DNA of 10,531 bases from Rhypophila decipiens. Taxonomy: Eukaryota; Ascomycota; Sordariomycetes; Sordariales; Naviculisporaceae. Below the pieces are notes generated by a model that did not search any database, was not told the origin of the DNA, and saw only the letters and a list, made by a program, of their open reading frames with translations. The translations under genes and the position numbers were made by a program. Shown piece by piece: positions 6,779 to 10,531 of this stretch. The stretch is from positions 1 to 10,531 of the forward strand of contig MU858444.1 of the NCBI GenBank assembly GCA_033297075.1, in the 5' to 3' direction. Numbering within the stretch: the stretch's first letter is position 1; every line of letters begins with the position of its first letter.

Positions 6779-8032
6779 TCACAACACCTCACTCAAATCC
6801 CTCGTAGACCCGACCCTCCAGCTGACCTCGGCAGCCGCAGCATCATTGCCCTCCTTCCATCTCCACCTCGCAACATCCTGCTGGCCCTTCTCGAGCAGAT
6901 CCCTAACCCACCCACCCATAACAGGAAACATCTTGAACGCGTGACCAGAATCGCCCGTCGCAACAACCAGACCCTTCCGCTCCGGAACAAAGTCGATAAT
7001 GTACTCCGAGTCGGCCGTGTCGGCACACCAGCACATCTTGCTGTTCACCAACGGCCTGTCTGCAAACCGAGGAAGATGCTCGCGCAAGATGTTCCTGACG
7101 GCCTCCTCTTCTCCCGGCGGGACGAAATCGTTCTTCTCCAGCGGTACTGAGATTCCGTTGTTGCGGTTCGTGAACCCGGCTCCGGACGGCGATATCTTGA
7201 GAAGCCCAGTCTGGCGGTCAGGCTCAAAGAAGAAGCCGAGGTCGCGAGAGTACGTGACCGGGATTCCCTCCAGCTGCACCGCTTCTTCGGCCGTGAGCTG
7301 GATATGCGTAATCAGCCACGACTTGGCGGTGATTTGCTGGCCGATGCTGGGAAGGAGGTTCGCAAGGGAAGCGCCGAGGGTCAGGATGACCAAGTCGGCT
7401 GTGTAGGTTTCTTTTCCTGATGCAGTATTGACGCCGACGGCCAGGCCTGCGTTTCCGTCTTCGTGGTTAAGCGACACGACCGTCCGACCGAGTCTCACGT
7501 CCACGCCTGGCATTTCCTTGACCGCAACGTATACGGACCTCAACGCGTCCGCGGCCCGAGCATAGCCCGCCAGACGATTGAAGTAGCCCGTCCACCCGTC
7601 CATAGGCCCGTCGAGCGCCGGTGCCACTGCGCGGACGTCGTCGCGCGAATTGATGGCCGTGATTTGTTTTGCGAAAGCTGGGTGGCGCTCGATGGATGCC
7701 AGTGACTTGGCGAGCGAACGTTTGCTCTTCTCGGGCGCAGCGGCCGAGTTGCCGAGCAGGTAGCCCACCTGGCTGTAGTGTGGCGCAAAGAGGGGGTTAG
7801 AAGCCCATTCTGCAATGGCCGAGAGGGCTAGCTCGGCATAGAAGGGGTCCTCGTACTCGGCGCGGACGATTTTGTTGAGGTCGTTGCCGGCGGATAGTGG
7901 CGAGGGGATGGAGTCGCCTTTGTCTAGGATCGTGATTTTGGTGTACCCTGCTTGGGCTAGGTGGTAGGCGGTCGAGAGGCCAAAGGTCCCGCCGCCGACG
8001 ATGAGGATCGAGTTGTCTTTGGTCAGTGGCAT
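6779..8032 (-). CDS. FAD-dependent amine oxidase, fructosyl-amine/sarcosine oxidase (DAO) family
   Basis: A complete, intronless 417-residue protein from the ATG at 8032 to the stop at 6779, normal length for the family. The dinucleotide-binding GxGxxG is GGGTFG at 13-18, with D37 at the end of the second strand. SAGNDLNKIVRAEYEDPFY at 47-65 is the signature seen in fungal fructosyl amino acid oxidases (amadoriases). CWCADT starts at 334; C334 aligns with the Cys that binds the flavin covalently in monomeric sarcosine oxidase, and K279 (in LLKIS) with its oxygen-activating Lys. GDSGHAFK at 360-367 closes the flavin site. Such enzymes oxidise the C-N bond of secondary amines, giving an imine, then carbonyl plus amine, and H2O2. 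The substrate cannot be read; glycated amino acids, sarcosine, pipecolate or saccharopine are all possible. The C-terminus (SEVL) is not a canonical PTS1, so peroxisomal targeting is not shown. No neighbour points to a pathway. Confidence 0.93.
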   Translation of the reverse strand: MPLTKDNSILIVGGGTFGLSTAYHLAQAGYTKITILDKGDSIPSPLSAGNDLNKIVRAEYEDPFYAELALSAIAEWASNPLFAPHYSQVGYLLGNSAAAPEKSKRSLAKSLASIERHPAFAKQITAINSRDDVRAVAPALDGPMDGWTGYFNRLAGYARAADALRSVYVAVKEMPGVDVRLGRTVVSLNHEDGNAGLAVGVNTASGKETYTADLVILTLGASLANLLPSIGQQITAKSWLITHIQLTAEEAVQLEGIPVTYSRDLGFFFEPDRQTGLLKISPSGAGFTNRNNGISVPLEKNDFVPPGEEEAVRNILREHLPRFADRPLVNSKMCWCADTADSEYIIDFVPERKGLVVATGDSGHAFKMFPVMGGWVRDLLEKGQQDVARWRWKEGNDAAAAEVSWRVGSTRDLSEVL

Positions 8033-8263
8033 TGTGGTTGTCGATGTCGGTATATAATTGATTGTGGTTGAGGTAGGATATCAGCTGCAGTCACTGAGTG
8101 ACGTATGATGAAGGGGAGTTGGAGATGGAGATGCGGGGGTTCACTCACCTCCATGGCAAGTCAGAACTCAACCCTCGCCCCCTTATGTGCTCGTAACAAT
8201 TTTGCTTTTGGTACATGTTGCGCAGCCAGTGCTGTATTCTTTTTGGTATCTCCACCGCCTCTG
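8033..8263. promoter_or_regulatory. upstream region of the oxidase gene
   Basis: This is the 5' flank of the minus-strand oxidase. A TATATA at 8051-8056 lies only about 20 bases before the ATG, too close to be an ordinary TATA box, and the bases between are an A/C-rich leader on the sense strand (ACATCGACAACCACA before the ATG). No other site can be supported. Confidence 0.35.
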
Positions 8264-8677
8264 TTATATCCTCTCAGTTGCTGCTCGTTTTCCGCGCCGA
8301 AACTGAACATCAATTTCATGGTCGGCTGCTCTATGGCCTCGGCCTGCAGCGAGTTTTTGGTCGGCACAAAAATCAGGGAGTCGCGATGACGACTCGCCGT
8401 CTTGGCGAACGAACAACCACGGCAAGAAGGTCCCGAGCCTGGATGGTTGTGAACGGTCCCCACTTTCCAAAAGCATACTCCGAGAGCTGATCACAGGACG
8501 GATTCTGGAAGAACCGCGTGGATTCCCAGCCATCTCCGGATCCATCATCTTTGGCAACCGCGAGTGGCGGGCTTGGCGGTCACAGAGTTTAGGAAAGAGC
8601 TCTAGCTTCAAGTCGGGCGCCACAGAAGCAGGTTCCTGCGGAAGGTGGCACCTGCGCCCCTTCCGAGGACTGGTCAT
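8264..8677 (-). CDS. hypothetical protein, 137 aa (doubtful)
   Basis: An ATG-started frame of 138 codons, basic and Ser/Arg-rich, with no recognisable domain, signal peptide or membrane segment. Third positions are fairly GC-rich, which gives mild support for coding. Frames overlap it on both strands (plus 8105-8389 and 8215-8490, minus 8463-8161), which weakens the case. It lies in the 860-bp gap upstream of the oxidase and may simply be promoter DNA. Confidence 0.25.
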   Translation of the reverse strand: MTSPRKGRRCHLPQEPASVAPDLKLELFPKLCDRQARHSRLPKMMDPEMAGNPRGSSRIRPVISSRSMLLESGDRSQPSRLGTFLPWLFVRQDGESSSRLPDFCADQKLAAGRGHRAADHEIDVQFRRGKRAATERI

Positions 8678-8689
8678 CGGCCGCGGCCG
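8678..8689. promoter_or_regulatory. 12-bp perfect GC palindrome with CGG/CCG ends
   Basis: CGGCCGCGGCCG is self-complementary over all 12 bases. CGG and CCG half-sites are what fungal Zn2Cys6 activators bind, so this could be an operator, placed between two minus-strand genes. GC-rich palindromes also occur by chance, so function is inferred only. Confidence 0.3.
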
Positions 8690-8892
8690 GCAGTTAAGCT
8701 AGAGCCGGGATATCGCACAGGAGCACCGCACTTGAAGGATGGTATCATCATAACCTATCATTGCTCATGGAGCTTGTCTACCCATGTCCCTATAATATTT
8801 GAAGCGTTACCCGACAAAACTTGACAGGCTGTGGGTAGGTTGGTACCAGCTATCTAGGTATGCCGGGCGCTCGTAGTCATCGCATCATGCGA
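8690..8892. other. short intergenic stretch
   Basis: Nothing recognisable. It follows the stop of the minus-strand gene at 8893 and probably holds its 3' untranslated region. Confidence 0.4.
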
Positions 8893-9585
8893 CTAAAGTC
8901 TTTCTATACGAGTGGCAATGGAATCTACTACGTTAAAAACTGAGAAGCCCCAACAACAGGCCAAGATAACTGACACCGCTGAATCGAGAATGTCGTTCGG
9001 AGCATTCTGACGCATCCACGGGAAGAAACACTCCCAAACCGAAAATTGAGCACGGGGAACCCCGACACTTGCCCGACGACGGCCTGGCCAAGCCCAGTAT
9101 TCGCTCCTCTGATATCCACCATGTTCTCTGCCGGTGACCCTTCCAACTCCAGATTGTCCTTGGTCTCTCGCCACAACCGCCCCGGTGGTACGCCCGTTCT
9201 TCTCACCCCCACGATATCCGACCGCAGCAAGATCGCTCGTGCTGGTTGACTGGTCGCCGGGCCAGAGCCGACGGAGACATTGACGAGGCTCATTGTCGTT
9301 GATCTTGTTGTAACTGCCGTTTCCGGGGTGCTTGTATTCAAACAATGTCTCCTCGTCGGGAAATTCTCGAATCTCCCACTCTCGTTTGGCGGTGAGGACA
9401 CGGTCGCAAGGTAAGAGGTAAAGCCTCGGATGCTGCAAGAACAGGCCATTGTCCATGATATGTGGTAGGTGCGAGCGGCTGAGTTCGATGTCGATGAGGA
9501 TATTCCAAAACGCTGCTGGAAAATCACCTTTGGATGGTGCTTTTTGTGGTCGGAGGTCCATTTGGACCCGAATGCGCTGATCCAT
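8893..9585 (-). CDS. unrecognised protein, about 230 aa; C-terminal frame uncertain
   Basis: From the ATG at 9585 (MDQRIRVQMDLRPQK) the frame runs 230 codons to a TAG at 8893. Residues 1 to about 115 look like genuine protein: GDFPAAFWNILIDIELSR, FLQHPRLYLLPCDRV and REWEIREFPDEETLFEYK are followed by a GNGSYNKINDNEPRQC segment, with GC-rich third positions. No family was recognised. From about 9215 leftwards all three minus frames are open. The present frame gives a Gly/Arg-rich stretch, then a Trp-rich segment and a hydrophobic helix (SAVSVILACCWGFSVF). The next frame gives an equally protein-like run (ENMVDIRGANTGLGQAVVGQ). A GTGAGA donor (about 9212) spliced to a CACCGGCAG acceptor would join the first part to that frame and end at 8928. 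Upstream of the ATG the frame is open, without another Met, back to near 9780. An in-frame TTG at 9612 is not a likely start. Confidence 0.55.
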   Translation of the reverse strand: MDQRIRVQMDLRPQKAPSKGDFPAAFWNILIDIELSRSHLPHIMDNGLFLQHPRLYLLPCDRVLTAKREWEIREFPDEETLFEYKHPGNGSYNKINDNEPRQCLRRLWPGDQSTSTSDLAAVGYRGGEKNGRTTGAVVARDQGQSGVGRVTGREHGGYQRSEYWAWPGRRRASVGVPRAQFSVWECFFPWMRQNAPNDILDSAVSVILACCWGFSVFNVVDSIATRIERL

Positions 9586-10101
9586 GACGACGAGATTGGT
9601 GTTTGAAGACAATTGTGTATTCGTGAGATGTGCCGCGGGATGAGTGTGATCAACCGGTCCCTGGGACGTGCAGCCGTGGGTGAGTGTTTGGGTTCGAGAT
9701 TTGTTATTTTCTTGAGTAATGAGTGATTGATGGGAAGTTTGTTTTCCCGAGGTGCTCGCAGGGTTTTTAAAAACTGCAGGTCAAAGTGGTTAGACTTTGA
9801 ATCTTGCCGTACAGCCATTTGGAGTTAAATTCGTTGGTGACATGTGAATATTCTTTCGGATATTGTCCTAGCGTTAGTGTCTAACCCCAGTTACGCCACT
9901 GTTCTTTTAACTTCTTTTCCGGCTGTTCGTTAGGCAAGTCGGACTCTAAATGGGTCTTGTTTGGGATAAATTGTATATTTCTGTTATACTCGTAATAATC
10001 TTACAGTAGAACATGTAATTTGTATATGAGTTTCGGTAGAAAATTCCTCTTGGTAATCAAGCCCTTCATCTACACAACGCTTTTAGGTTCATCAACAGTC
10101 A
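9586..10101. other. intergenic stretch, 5' flank of the minus-strand gene
   Basis: The first 200 bases should hold the leader and promoter of the gene starting at 9585. The minus strand carries TTTTTAAAAA near 9764-9773, a possible AT-rich promoter element about 180 bases upstream. The stretch 9830-10020 is AT-rich with no gene, site or repeat that I can support. Confidence 0.4.
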
Positions 10102-10408
10102 TGACAGTCTCGATCGAACCGGCTGAGCCGGTCACTGTCACAACGACTTCGACTGCCCCCCGACACCACTTTGAGAACCAGTTTGACAGCCCTGACCCTG
10201 TCAAACAACAAAGAAGACAAATGACTGCCAGTGCCCGATGATTACCGTTGTTCCGAATGCCCTCCGTCCGGGGACCCGAACAACCGTAGTTGCGCCGCTC
10301 GTAGAGCCTCTTTCGAATCCGCCGGCCGCAATCAACTCTTCAATCATCACGATACCGAACGACAGCGCCGACCAGCCAAGTCCAAGATGTGACGATTTGG
10401 GAATCTAG
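10101..10408 (+). other. coding-like patch, frame-broken or spliced, unrecognised
   Basis: Two adjacent plus-strand frames look protein-like. The first reads MTVSIEPAEPVTVTTTSTAP from 10101 and stops at TGA near 10239-10241. The second opens after a TGA near 10195 and reads ITVVPNALRPGTRTTVVAPL from about 10243 to a TAG at 10406-10408. Both are Thr/Val/Pro/Ser-rich, like linker regions of fungal cell-wall or secreted proteins. A CTGAC branch-like sequence (about 10192) and a TGCCAG acceptor (about 10232) lie between, but no good donor was found. The minus strand is also open here for about 58 codons. It could be one exon of a gene spliced at weak sites, a decayed gene, or chance. Confidence 0.25.
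10102..10140. repeat. nested palindrome
   Basis: ACCGGC (10118-10123) and GCCGGT (10127-10132) pair around a three-base loop, and TGACAGT (10102-10108) and ACTGTCA (10134-10140) pair outside them. Together they could form a hairpin with an asymmetric internal loop. It lies in a stretch that also reads as a Thr/Val/Pro-rich peptide on the plus strand. Confidence 0.6.
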
Positions 10409-10449
10409 AACCACACCACTAGGCCAAACCTCCTTAAAAAAGGATGCCA

Positions 10450-10479
10450 AATTCTAAGCTGCAAGCCAGCCTTAGAATT
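10450..10479. repeat. inverted repeat near the right edge
   Basis: AATTCTAAG (10450-10458) and CTTAGAATT (10471-10479) are perfect inverted repeats, and the adjoining CTG/CAG extends the stem with one bulged base. On either side, AACCACACCACTA (about 10410-10422) and TATAGTGGTTT (about 10488-10498) are also roughly inverted. It could be the end of a small element that continues beyond the window, or an isolated hairpin. Confidence 0.5.
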
Positions 10480-10531
10480 GTGTGTTATATAGTGGTTTCA
10501 ATAGGGCACTATCGCTTGTGTTATCACGGCT

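Noticed and set aside
6770..7705. Plus-strand frames opposite the oxidase
   Set aside because: Arg/Pro-rich antisense shadows of a gene with intact flavin-binding motifs.

Overview
The window looks like accessory, gene-poor nuclear DNA of a filamentous ascomycete, probably a plant-associated one. The evidence is long intergenic stretches, intron-poor genes with GC-rich third positions, pyrimidine-rich leaders, and a secreted NPP1-family (NLP) protein. Species cannot be read from the sequence.

All well-supported genes lie on the minus strand. From right to left they are: an unrecognised protein of about 230 aa (9585-8893) whose C-terminal reading frame is uncertain; a complete 417-aa FAD-dependent amine oxidase of the fructosyl-amine/sarcosine oxidase group (8032-6779); a complete 302-aa secreted NLP with an intact GHRHDWE motif (5417-4509); and a three-finger zinc-finger protein (1289-687) whose reading frame continues about 395 bases upstream without a Met, so its annotated N-terminus is probably incomplete. 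A small 86-aa plus-strand gene (3536-3796) and a 137-aa minus-strand ORF (8677-8264) are weaker candidates.

The gaps hold most of the unexplained structure. A 724-bp non-coding element (2035-2758) has 27-bp terminal inverted repeats (25/27 identical), internal arms in inverted orientation, and three copies of a palindromic module of about 60 bp. It looks like a non-autonomous foldback or MITE-type transposon. To its right the nonamer TGTGAGGCC recurs, always in the same orientation. The left edge (7-136) is packed with consecutive hairpins, two carrying CACGTG. Further hairpins and degenerate repeats occur at 3066-3116, 5969-6131, 6489-6573, 10102-10140 and 10450-10479.

No operon logic or shared pathway is evident. 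The NLP would act outside the cell on plant membranes and the oxidase inside the cell on a secondary amine. Their adjacency fits a transposon-bearing accessory compartment better than a biosynthetic cluster. No RNA gene, CRISPR array or complete transposase was found.
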